In this document: positions 1 through 11,520 of the stretch, piece by piece
Layout: every line of letters begins with the position of its first letter
Numbering within the stretch: position 1 is the first letter of the stretch
Assembly: GCF_049801055.1 (NCBI RefSeq)
Contig: NZ_JBNAGF010000004.1
Span: 124,001 to 188,000 of the forward strand
DNA from: JBNAGF01 sp049801055
GTDB lineage: Bacteria > Pseudomonadota > Alphaproteobacteria > Rhodobacterales > Rhodobacteraceae
Length of the DNA stretch: 64,000 bases
Reading direction: 5' to 3'
Translations under genes and position numbers: made by a program
The notes under the pieces: generated by a model
What the model was told of the DNA's origin: nothing
Database searches by the model: none
What the model saw: the letters and a program-made list of their open reading frames with translations, nothing else

Positions 1-30
1 TGACGAGCTACCGGGCTGCTCCATCCCGCG
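1..30 (-). tRNA. tRNA-fMet (initiator), 5' part only, cut by window edge
   Basis: The reverse complement of the first 30 bases begins CGCGGGATGGAGCAGCCCGG and continues into a D-arm, which is the 5' half of an initiator tRNA. The acceptor, D-stem and GCAGCCCGGTAGCTCGTCA loop are visible. The anticodon and 3' half lie outside the window. Its place downstream of 5S in the same orientation is the usual end of Rhodobacteraceae rRNA operons. Confidence 0.85.
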
Positions 31-76
31 ACACTTTGTTTTGGGCGCTTTCGCTTTTTTGCGTATGGCCGAGTTT

Positions 77-101
77 AGCCTCGTTTGTGTTTGGCGAGGC
101 T
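77..101. repeat. Inverted repeat between 5S rRNA and tRNA-fMet
   Basis: AGCCTCG at 77-83 and CGAGGCT at 95-101 form a 7-bp stem with an 11-nt loop in the spacer between 5S and tRNA-fMet. It has no U-tract in the direction of transcription, so a processing hairpin is more likely than a terminator. That role is inferred. Confidence 0.35.
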
Positions 102-127
102 TGGGATTTCATCGTTTAGAGAGATTG

Positions 128-271
128 GAAGGCCTTATTAGGTTTGGCGGTGACCTACTCTCCCACGACTTAAGCCGCAGTACCATCGGCGCTACAGTGC
201 TTAACTTCCGGGTTCGGGATGGGACCGGGTGTTTCACTTGCGCTATGACCACCAAACCGAATAAGGCCTTC
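128..271 (-). repeat. Processing stem flanking 5S rRNA
   Basis: GAAGGCCTTATT at 128-139 and AATAAGGCCTTC at 260-271 are perfect reverse complements that bracket the 5S gene. In the transcript they would pair and bring the two ends of precursor 5S together, as expected for an endonuclease processing stem. Confidence 0.6.
141..258 (-). rRNA. rrf: 5S ribosomal RNA
   Basis: The minus strand reads GGTTTGGTGGTCATAGCGC, then the conserved CCCGAACCCGGAAGTTAAGC loop, and ends GGTCACCGCCAAACC. Terminal helix I is formed by GGTTTGG and CCAAACC. The length of about 118 nt is normal. It is the fifth gene of the rrn operon; the ends are set from helix I and may be off by a few bases. Confidence 0.95.
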
Positions 272-336
272 CTGATATTTTTAAGTCATTGTTTTTTGGG
301 GTTGTATGCTTTTGACCAGTCTTTCTGTTACTGGAT

Positions 337-3166
<2,830 letters not shown>

Positions 3167-3568
3167 ATCCAGAAAGAGAAAGACTTAACTTTCGCGGCCA
3201 CCCAGCTGGTAACTAAAGGCAACCTCTTTTTCTGAACCAAAAGCATACTATCCCGCTCTCGATCATGTCGGTGATCGAGAACATTCGCGATCCTCGCGGA
3301 CCGCATTTGGTTAGTGTACTTGACTTGGACAACTCTGTTCGTTTCAGCCGGGATATCCATGAACGAGCGAGGAAGCACTCGGTCCAGGACCTTCCACCGA
3401 AGTGGAACCAACTGAGATCAACGCCTTACCCGGCGCAATCAAACAGTGTTGATATTTCTCTCTATACGATGTCAATTCGGTTCTCCGTCATCCTCGCGGG
3501 TGACTTGAACCATCCATCCGATTGGATGGCTAAGAACCAAAACGGTGCTTAACGATCAAATCGGAAAA
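3167..3568 (-). other. Internal transcribed spacer between 23S and tRNA-Ala
   Basis: About 400 bases of transcribed spacer with no credible gene. A perfect 9-bp hairpin, TCTCGATCA at 3257-3265 against TGATCGAGA at 3272-3280 with a 6-base loop, stands out and may be a maturation signal. Short open frames here lack ribosome binding sites and lie in non-coding RNA. Confidence 0.7.
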
Positions 3569-3644
3569 TGGTGGAGCCTAGGAGGATCGAACTCCTGACC
3601 TCCTGAATGCAAATCAGGCGCTCTCCCAGCTGAGCTAAGGCCCC
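3569..3644 (-). tRNA. tRNA-Ala (TGC anticodon)
   Basis: The minus strand starts GGGGCCTTAGCTCAGCTGGG and ends with an encoded CCA at 3569-3571. The anticodon loop CTGATTTGCATTCAG carries TGC. The acceptor, D, anticodon and T arms all fold, for 76 nt in total. It lies in the 16S-23S spacer with tRNA-Ile. Confidence 0.97.
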
Positions 3645-3651
3645 AAAATTT

Positions 3652-3728
<77 letters not shown>

Positions 3729-3938
3729 AGTTGATCTTGCAAAAAGCAAAATCCACGTTGCCCGACAGGCAATTTTGCATCGCAAAATCTGCCGAGAGGG
3801 CCAGACCTCACAGCGTTGCGGGCCTGATGTGTTCTGAAGAGATATGAGGACGGCCTGGTCCGGATGTGACCGGCTTTGTTTGCCGATCTTCTGCTAAGTG
3901 ATGCACGAGCGCCGAACAAGTTCGACGTTGCTAGCATC

Positions 3939-5412
<1,474 letters not shown>

Positions 5413-5692
5413 AAAAGCAATTGCTTGCTTGTCCTTGACGTTCGAACCTCTGCACATCTTCAATACTCAGGACCGCTTTGGGGGCAGATCCCTATGTCCA
5501 CCCGGCTAGGAACGGACACGTATTGAAAGTCATCTGTTTGTCTGTGCTTCAGGTTTTCATAAGAAAACAAGAAACCGAACAAACAGTGAAGCTGACATCG
5601 GTCATCGGGGCGAACCCCTACCGACGTTGATATGCGAGACTGATCCATCGAAATGAACCAAACCGCCCACATATCTCTTCAGTTATCTATAC

Positions 5693-5704
5693 TGTCAAAG
5701 AGCG
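5693..5704 (-). promoter_or_regulatory. boxA-like antitermination site in rRNA leader
   Basis: The minus strand reads CGCTCTTTGACA, close to the boxA consensus TGCTCTTTAACA bound by NusB/NusE. It lies about 280 nt before the 16S 5' end, a usual place in rrn leaders. The embedded TTGACA could also be the -35 box of a second promoter, with GATATG 17 bases on, but the boxA reading fits better. Confidence 0.5.
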
Positions 5705-5890
5705 CGGACCCCAGAAAAACCAGAACCCAAGAGACAAAATCAACCGGAAGCGCCAATCTTCTTCTGGCGCGACCCGCTTCAGATACCTCAAAGTTTTTTG
5801 CCTCGCTTCGCTTCAAGTCATGACCACCTGGCCATCCCGTCCGCTCCGCTTAGCGTCCCAACGTGCGCCTCAGCGCCGCCGGTGAAGGGG

Positions 5891-5919
5891 TATCTACGGT
5901 CTACTCCAAAACTCCGCAA
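5891..5919 (-). promoter_or_regulatory. Candidate rrn promoter (-35 TTGCGG, -10 TAGATA)
   Basis: On the minus strand TTGCGG (5914-5919) and TAGATA (5891-5896) are separated by exactly 17 bases. They are followed by a GC-rich discriminator and preceded by about 70 bases very rich in A and T, resembling an UP element. The start would fall near 5884, about 470 nt before 16S. This is a reading by eye. Confidence 0.45.
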
Positions 5920-6155
5920 CCCCAAAATTCCAAAAAATGCAAAACTTCACGCAAAAAACAACAAAACTAAACAATAACAACAACTTATAAGAAAAGAAAT
6001 CAGAGGGAGCAGACAAGAAGACGTCCGGACGGAGCTTTTGAACGGGGCAGACCACACAATATTTAGATCCTCTTTTGGCGTTACCCACTAAAGCGGGTGG
6101 AATCGGCCCGCAAACTGCATGTCGAGTCGGGCGAATCCGACTTGGAATCGAGTCG

Positions 6156-6752
6156 CTACGCCGCTTGGATTCGGCGAGCCGGCACAACTCGCAAAAGCAG
6201 CAGACCGATTATCACGGTCAAATATAGGATCGGTTCGAGCTGAAAGCCTTTGACCAGCATGAAGTAGTGCAGCCCACCAAGAACGGCTGCCAAGTAGACG
6301 AGACGATGAAGTTGCCGCCACTTCGGGCCAAGCCGTCGCACTGATCGGTTGTTTGACGTCAATGCGAGCGGTGTCAGCAACACAAAGCCCAGCATGCCGA
6401 TCGTGATGTATGGCCGTTTCAGAATATCTCCCCAGATCTGGTCTAGGATTTGAACATCCAGAACCAACCAGACCAGAAGGTGAAAACACAGATACACATA
6501 TGTGACCACACCAATGCACCTGCGAAATCGGATCAGGTTCACTCCCGCCCACCGCCGTAGAGGGGTGATTGCCAATCCAAAGATCAGCATTTGAAGTGCA
6601 AGCTTGCCAAGTTCGTGCTCTAGCTTCTTGACCGGATCTATCCCAAGCCCTCCAGTCAGTGCCGCATGGATCAGGAAAATCGCAGGCGTCAGGGCCAGTG
6701 CATAGACGAGGCCGATCGGAATCTTTCGTATGTATGCGTTTACAAGATCCAT
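6156..6752 (-). CDS. msrQ: MsrQ, heme-binding membrane subunit of methionine sulfoxide reductase
   Basis: MsrQ passes electrons from the quinone pool through heme b to periplasmic MsrP. The 198-residue product (from the ATG at 6752) has about six hydrophobic helices. Histidines in CFHLLVW, QLHRLVYL and GLHYFML are candidate heme ligands. It matches the YedZ/MsrQ ferric-reductase-like family in length and motifs. An upstream in-frame start near 6818 would overlap msrP and is less likely. The start lies 4 bases after the msrP stop, so the two genes form one operon transcribed msrP then msrQ. Confidence 0.92.
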   Translation of the reverse strand: MDLVNAYIRKIPIGLVYALALTPAIFLIHAALTGGLGIDPVKKLEHELGKLALQMLIFGLAITPLRRWAGVNLIRFRRCIGVVTYVYLCFHLLVWLVLDVQILDQIWGDILKRPYITIGMLGFVLLTPLALTSNNRSVRRLGPKWRQLHRLVYLAAVLGGLHYFMLVKGFQLEPILYLTVIIGLLLLRVVPARRIQAA

Positions 6753-6756
6753 TCCG

Positions 6757-7656
6757 CTAGATGAACTTTGAGAGATCCATGCCCTCATACAGAGGCGCCA
6801 CTTCCTCCTCGTACCCATTGAACATCAGGGTTGGCTGGCGTCGGGCAAACAATCCTCCGCCGATCCGCCGTTCCGTCGCCTGGGACCAACGCGGGTGGTC
6901 GACATTGGGGTTCACGTTGCTGTAGAATCCGTACTCGTTGGGAATGGACATGTTCCAACTTGTTGGCGGCTCTTCTGACGTCAGCGAAATCCGGACAATC
7001 GATTTGATGGACTTGAAGCCATACTTCCAGGGAACCACCAATCTAATCGGAGCGCCGTTCTGGTTCGGAATAGGTTTGTCGTAGATGCCGGTCGCCATCA
7101 GTGTCAGCGGATGCCGGGCCTCGTCAAGGCGCAAACCTTCACGATAGGGCCAGTCCAAAACTGGATAGCGCGTGCCGGGCATTTCTTCCGGCCGATAGAG
7201 GGTTTCGAATGCGACGTATTTCGCCCCCTCCTGCACCCCTGCCAGATCCAATAGGTCTGCCAACTCGAACCCGTTCCATGGAATGACCATCGACCATGCC
7301 TCGACACAACGGAATCGATAGATCCGCTTTTCAATGGTCATCTTGGACATGATATCCTGAAGATCGTACTCGCCGGGATTGTTCACCATTCCGTCGATCT
7401 TCACCGACCACGGCTTTGTCGTCATCAGATGAGCGCGTGCCGCCGGATCTTCCTTGCCTGTGCCAAACTCATAGAAGTTGTTGTAACCGGTGATCTCATC
7501 CCAGTTGTTTGGCTCGAGCTCTTCGGCGCTGGCCTTGCCGGCGAACGAGGCGATCCCAACCCCGGCCAACCCGCCGATCACCTGACGCCGGTTCAGAAAT
7601 GCGAATTCCGGGGTGACGTCAGTGTCAGTCAGATCGTTTTTCCAGCGTTGCGCCAT
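6757..7656 (-). CDS. msrP: MsrP, molybdopterin-dependent periplasmic methionine sulfoxide reductase
   Basis: This is the catalytic subunit that reduces methionine sulfoxide in exported proteins. The 299-residue product starts at the ATG at 7656 after a GGAGA site. It carries a twin-arginine signal (NRRQVIGG, residues 22-29) with probable cleavage after KASA at 44. The sulfite-oxidase-type molybdopterin domain has the molybdenum-ligand cysteine at residue 117 in RFRCVEAW. GNPN-type contacts, the PWKYGFKSIK segment and the C-terminal GYEEEVAPLY block are as in the YedY/MsrP family. With msrQ it forms a Tat-exported, membrane-anchored repair pair. Confidence 0.95.
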   Translation of the reverse strand: MAQRWKNDLTDTDVTPEFAFLNRRQVIGGLAGVGIASFAGKASAEELEPNNWDEITGYNNFYEFGTGKEDPAARAHLMTTKPWSVKIDGMVNNPGEYDLQDIMSKMTIEKRIYRFRCVEAWSMVIPWNGFELADLLDLAGVQEGAKYVAFETLYRPEEMPGTRYPVLDWPYREGLRLDEARHPLTLMATGIYDKPIPNQNGAPIRLVVPWKYGFKSIKSIVRISLTSEEPPTSWNMSIPNEYGFYSNVNPNVDHPRWSQATERRIGGGLFARRQPTLMFNGYEEEVAPLYEGMDLSKFI

Positions 7657-7726
7657 TTTGGTCTCCGTTTTTTCTTTGTCTCGACTCAGATAGCCACCTG
7701 CGCATTAGGCGCCAATCCAACTCATC

Positions 7727-9220
7727 TCACATTTCAGAGACGGGATTGTAACTTGGCATTATCTCGTTCATCGGAATCGAGCGTCCATTTGACTGCATGA
7801 TCCGCACATGACGGCGGCGCATCAAACGTGGTTCGGCAACACCCACTGAATGCGCTATGGTCTCGACTTCATGAATTATTGAATACGCATACCGGGCAAC
7901 CCTGCCCTTTTTGCTATCGACCACCAGCCCCTTCTGAAACCTCGGATCATGGGTGGTTATCCCTGTGGGGCAGGTGTTTTTGTTGCACTTGAGGGCTTGG
8001 ATACAACCCAAGGCAAACATGAAGCCCCGTGCTGACACGACGAAATCCGCCCCAGACGCCAATGCCCAAGCAATGTCGCCGGGATTGACCAGCTTACCGC
8101 TAGCGATCAGCCGAATACGATCCTTCAGGCCGCGCTGATCCCGCAGATTAGCCACCATCGGCAGCGCCTCCCGAACAGACATGCCCACCAAATCAATAAG
8201 TGGCATCGGAGCCGCCCCGGTTCCGCCCTCTCCGCCATCGATAGTAATAAAGTCTGGCGCATAGTCTTCACCGCGATGGACAACCGCATCAAGCAACTCT
8301 GCCATCACCACCTCGGACCCCACGACCGTTTTGATGCCGACAGGCTTTCCCGTGATCTCCCGCACATATGAGATCATGTCGAGCATGTCATCGAAGTTGT
8401 TGATTTCGGGATGCCTATTGGGTGAGAGGCTGTCCCGACCCTTTTCGATTCCACGGATGGCGGCGATCTGATCCGTAATCTTCTCGCCCGGAAGAATGCC
8501 GCCTTTACCCGGTTTTGCACCCTGGCTCATTTTGATCTCGAACATCCGAACGGAATCGTGAGCAGCCGCTGCCCTCAACTTTTCTTCGTCAATGCCGCCC
8601 TTGTCGCCTCGAATTCCGTATTTTGCGGTCCCAATCTGGAAGACAAGGTCACATCCACCTTCAAGATGAAAAGGGCTCAGCGCCCCTTCGCCGGTGTTCA
8701 ACCAGATGCCCGCCTCTTTCGCTCCTTGGCTCAATGCCTGAACAGCAGGCTTTGAGATTGCCCCATAGCTCATGCCTGAGATGTTGAAGAAGGAGGGCGC
8801 CAGATAGGGCGTTCTCGCCGTCGGACCGATCAGCAGTGGTTCGGTCTTGGCAAACTGATCATCCAGTGGCGGGAAAGGCGCATTGACAAAGATTGGCGTA
8901 CCCGGAACGTTCAGGTTTCGGGTGGATCCGAACGCCACTGTATTGCTCTTGCCGGACGCTGCGCGCCCGACCCAATCTCTCTGGGCGCGGTTGAATGGAA
9001 GTTCCTCGCGATCCATCGCAAAAAAATACTGACGGAAGAATTCACCCAACTCCGTGAACAGGCCCCGGAAACGGCCAATCACCGGGTAGTTGCGGCGGAT
9101 CGCGTCTCCGGTCTGGAAGCGGTCCACGAAGAACAAGAATACTGCTGCCAGCGCAATCAGTCCGATGATACCGACAAAAATAAAGACCAGCGCCTCAAGC
9201 GCATTCACCGCGAATCCCAT
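7727..9220 (-). CDS. Membrane-anchored glutamate-synthase-like FMN protein
   Basis: The 497-residue product belongs to the FMN-binding glutamate synthase family (GltB central and FMN domains without the amidotransferase). One transmembrane helix (about residues 8-35) precedes the barrel. The flavin/substrate segment IDGGEGGTGAAPMPL and the cysteine cluster CIQALKCNKNTCPTG, which in GltB binds an iron-sulfur centre, are present. No glutaminase domain or small subunit is nearby, so the true reaction is unknown; ammonia-dependent glutamate synthesis is not shown. The start is put at the ATG at 9220, because upstream frame has no signal and the helix begins directly. It is divergent from the DUF302 gene. 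Confidence 0.85.
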   Translation of the reverse strand: MGFAVNALEALVFIFVGIIGLIALAAVFLFFVDRFQTGDAIRRNYPVIGRFRGLFTELGEFFRQYFFAMDREELPFNRAQRDWVGRAASGKSNTVAFGSTRNLNVPGTPIFVNAPFPPLDDQFAKTEPLLIGPTARTPYLAPSFFNISGMSYGAISKPAVQALSQGAKEAGIWLNTGEGALSPFHLEGGCDLVFQIGTAKYGIRGDKGGIDEEKLRAAAAHDSVRMFEIKMSQGAKPGKGGILPGEKITDQIAAIRGIEKGRDSLSPNRHPEINNFDDMLDMISYVREITGKPVGIKTVVGSEVVMAELLDAVVHRGEDYAPDFITIDGGEGGTGAAPMPLIDLVGMSVREALPMVANLRDQRGLKDRIRLIASGKLVNPGDIAWALASGADFVVSARGFMFALGCIQALKCNKNTCPTGITTHDPRFQKGLVVDSKKGRVARYAYSIIHEVETIAHSVGVAEPRLMRRRHVRIMQSNGRSIPMNEIMPSYNPVSEM

Positions 9221-9334
9221 GCATACATTCCTATGTGTTTGATGTAGCGCAAGGTGCGCACAACCGCATCCATTCAGACTGAGCGGGATCCAGTTCGCTT
9301 GCAAGGCAAGCATGTTCACTTCAGGAGGAAGAAA

Positions 9335-9778
9335 ATGAAACAGTTCTTGTTGGCCGGGATCTTGGCACTCGCGGCTCAGGCCGCCGTTGCGCAAGATGCA
9401 GTGACCTACTCAGTCGATCAAAGCTTCGACGATGTGGAGTTTGGATTGGAAAGCGCGATTGTCGACCGCGGGCTTGTTATCGACGCAGTAAGCCATGTCG
9501 GGGATATGCTCGAACGGACAAGGGCCGATGTCGGATCCGATGTCGTTCTGTTCAAAAAGGCGAATGTCTACAGTTTCTGCTCGGCAAGTCTGTCGCGGAA
9601 GGTGATGGAGATCGATCCGATGAATATTCAGTACTGCCCCTATGGCATCTTCATCGCCGAAATGCCGGATTCACCGGAAAAGGCAATCATTGGCTACAGG
9701 GTGATGCCCGACGGACCAATGAAAGAAGTTGAAGCCATGCTGGATGAAATCACCCGAGCTGCGATCGGGGAAGAATAA
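9335..9778 (+). CDS. DUF302-type exported protein
   Basis: A 147-residue protein with a clear Sec signal peptide (residues 1-20, cut near AVAQ). The mature part resembles the DUF302 fold, with VVLFKKANVYSFCSASLS and YCPYGIFIAEM segments. An AGGAGGAA site six to twelve bases before the ATG at 9335 decides the start. Two cysteines in the mature part could pair in the periplasm. The biochemical role of this family is unknown. It is divergent from the glutamate-synthase-like gene and followed by a strong hairpin at 9786-9812. Confidence 0.8.
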   Translation: MKQFLLAGILALAAQAAVAQDAVTYSVDQSFDDVEFGLESAIVDRGLVIDAVSHVGDMLERTRADVGSDVVLFKKANVYSFCSASLSRKVMEIDPMNIQYCPYGIFIAEMPDSPEKAIIGYRVMPDGPMKEVEAMLDEITRAAIGEE

Positions 9779-9785
9779 GTCAAAA

Positions 9786-9812
9786 CCATGGCGGAGCCGC
9801 GCTCCGCCATGG
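9786..9812 (+). terminator. Strong hairpin after the DUF302 gene
   Basis: CCATGGCGGAGC (9786-9797) and GCTCCGCCATGG (9801-9812) make a perfect 12-bp stem with a 3-base loop eight bases after the stop. No U-tract follows, so it could end transcription poorly or mainly protect the 3' end. Confidence 0.5.
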
Positions 9813-9823
9813 CACTGCTCAAG

Positions 9824-9853
9824 TTGATTGTTGACCAATTTTTATGTGATAAT
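9824..9853 (+). promoter_or_regulatory. Candidate promoter for the RTX gene
   Basis: TTGATT (9824-9829) and GATAAT (9848-9853) are 18 bases apart and match sigma-70 consensus at 4/6 and 5/6 positions. The resulting leader of about 180 nt contains a TTTTGCC/GGCAAAA inverted repeat (9910-9916, 9924-9930) that could be an operator or RNA structure. Confidence 0.4.
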
Positions 9854-10038
9854 CGCATTGGCGCGAATTGGCGTCATCCCGTAAACAATAAATGGGCGAT
9901 TTGTCCGCTTTTTGCCACATTTCGGCAAAACAAATTGCACATTTCGGGACGGCGACGTCCAATTCCACCCAACCACAACAAGTTCATTTCTTGAGGCCGT
10001 TCTGCAGGCCGCGAACAATTATTCAGGGGAATTGACCG

Positions 10039-11448
10039 ATGCCGATTATCACAACCGAAAACAATGACTCAATTACCGGAAACATGAACTCTGATACCGT
10101 CTCGCTTCTGGGCGGAGACGATTTCATGGACGCGCTCGGCGGATCTGACAATGTCAGCGGCGGCGCAGGTAACGACACCATCATCGGCAACTGCGGCGAC
10201 GACATCGTCAACGGCGACGAAGGGAATGACTCGCTCAGCGGCGGAAACGGCGAAGACGCTGTTTATGGTGGCATTGGTGATGACACGCTGGACGGCGGCA
10301 ACAATGACGACCTTCTCGACGGCGGCGAAGGCAATGATCATCTGGATGGTGGCAACGAAAACGACACGCTCAATGGCGGGCTTGGCGCTGATACCCTGAT
10401 CGGTGGCAAGGGCGATGATTCCCTGATTGGTGGCGGAGGCGACGACCTGCTGATTGCCGGGCCCGGCAATGACATGCTCGAAGGTGGTGCCGGGGCCGAT
10501 GTATTCGCAATCACCCAAGGGTCGGGTCACAATGTCATTGCCGATTTCACCGTCGGCGAAGACCGCATCGATGTTTCGGCTCTAGGAATCTCTGACATCT
10601 CGCAGATGTCGCTGGTTCAGAACAACGGCTTTGTCCGTATCAACCCGGGTTTCTCCAGCGGTATCGATCTCACCGGCCTGACCGTAGGCGAACTGAGCAA
10701 TTCCGACTTCATTCTCGCGGCACCTCCACCACCCCCTTCTGGCACCGACGCCGGCGACAAACTGTATGGCACGGCGCTGGGAGACCTCATTGATGGCGGT
10801 CTCGGCTCGGATTCGATCCGCGGCGCCGATGGCGATGACACGATCATGGGCGGAAGCGGCCAGGACACGCTTTCGGGCGACGAAGGGAATGACAGCCTGG
10901 ATGGCGGCTCTGGCAAGGACAAGCTTGTGGGCGGCAATGGAGACGATACCCTGATCGGCGGCGCGGACAACGACCTGCTCGATGGCGGTGAAGGCAACGA
11001 CTCACTCAATGGCGGCAACTCCAACGACCGCCTCTACGGCAAGAACGGAAACGACCGCCTGATCGGCGACAACGGCAACGACAAGCTGTATGGCGGAGCA
11101 GGCAACGACTCGCTGGACGGCGGGGCAGGCAAGGACATTCTGGAAGGCGGCGCCGGCATCGACGAACTGGCCGGCGGCTGGGGTGACGACAGGCTAACCG
11201 GAGGATCCGAAACGGACTTCTTTGTTTTCGAGACCCGGATGCGCTCTGACACGATCACTGATTTTGAGAACGATATCGATCTGCTCGTCTTTAGCGGCTT
11301 CGGCTTCACCGATCTGAGCGATCTTACTCTGACGCAATCGGGCACGGACGCCGTCATCACGATGGCCATCGAAAGCAATGCACGGTTGACTCTGCTCGAC
11401 ACCGACATCTCTGCACTGGATATCGGTGACTTTCTGTTTGTTGGCTAA
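10039..11448 (+). CDS. RTX (hemolysin-type calcium-binding repeat) protein
   Basis: The 469-residue acidic protein consists almost wholly of GGxGxDxUx nonapeptide repeats in two blocks. The first is at about residues 20-155 and the second at about 243-395. Each block is followed by a short beta-rich cap of the type DVFAITQGSG.. and FFVFETRMRS... A run of five prolines links the halves. Such repeats bind calcium outside the cell and are usually exported by type I secretion with an uncleaved C-terminal signal. No catalytic domain and no secretion genes lie nearby, so the role (surface or matrix protein) is open. The duplicated block-cap plan suggests internal duplication. Confidence 0.88.
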   Translation: MPIITTENNDSITGNMNSDTVSLLGGDDFMDALGGSDNVSGGAGNDTIIGNCGDDIVNGDEGNDSLSGGNGEDAVYGGIGDDTLDGGNNDDLLDGGEGNDHLDGGNENDTLNGGLGADTLIGGKGDDSLIGGGGDDLLIAGPGNDMLEGGAGADVFAITQGSGHNVIADFTVGEDRIDVSALGISDISQMSLVQNNGFVRINPGFSSGIDLTGLTVGELSNSDFILAAPPPPPSGTDAGDKLYGTALGDLIDGGLGSDSIRGADGDDTIMGGSGQDTLSGDEGNDSLDGGSGKDKLVGGNGDDTLIGGADNDLLDGGEGNDSLNGGNSNDRLYGKNGNDRLIGDNGNDKLYGGAGNDSLDGGAGKDILEGGAGIDELAGGWGDDRLTGGSETDFFVFETRMRSDTITDFENDIDLLVFSGFGFTDLSDLTLTQSGTDAVITMAIESNARLTLLDTDISALDIGDFLFVG

Positions 11449-11473
11449 CGCCCGACCGCAATCCCAGATGGAG

Positions 11474-11502
11474 AAGGCCCACCGAAATTTGGTGGGCCTT
11501 TT
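11474..11502 (+). terminator. Rho-independent terminator between RTX gene and clpB
   Basis: AAGGCCCACC and GGTGGGCCTT form a 10-bp stem around a 7-base loop, followed by TT. The flanking A and T residues let it work in both directions between the two convergent genes. Confidence 0.8.
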
Positions 11503-11520
11503 CGCTATTCTGAGAACTGA

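Larger units (their letters stand above)
5413..6155 (-). other. rRNA operon leader and upstream region, no gene seen
   Basis: A 740-base stretch without a credible protein gene. The part next to 16S would be the transcribed leader (about 470 nt from the candidate promoter), with a boxA-like site. The part from about 5920 to 6000 is strongly AT-rich, as expected of an upstream promoter element. Open frames here on the minus strand have no ribosome binding site and unlikely compositions. Confidence 0.7.

Noticed and set aside
5460..6187. Open frames of 70 and 97 codons in the rRNA leader region
   Set aside because: They overlap the promoter and leader of the rrn operon, lack a ribosome binding site and have composition unlike the neighbours.
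10099..11220. DNA repeats resembling a CRISPR array
   Set aside because: The periodicity comes from degenerate 9-residue RTX codons in one open frame; there are no identical repeats with unique spacers.
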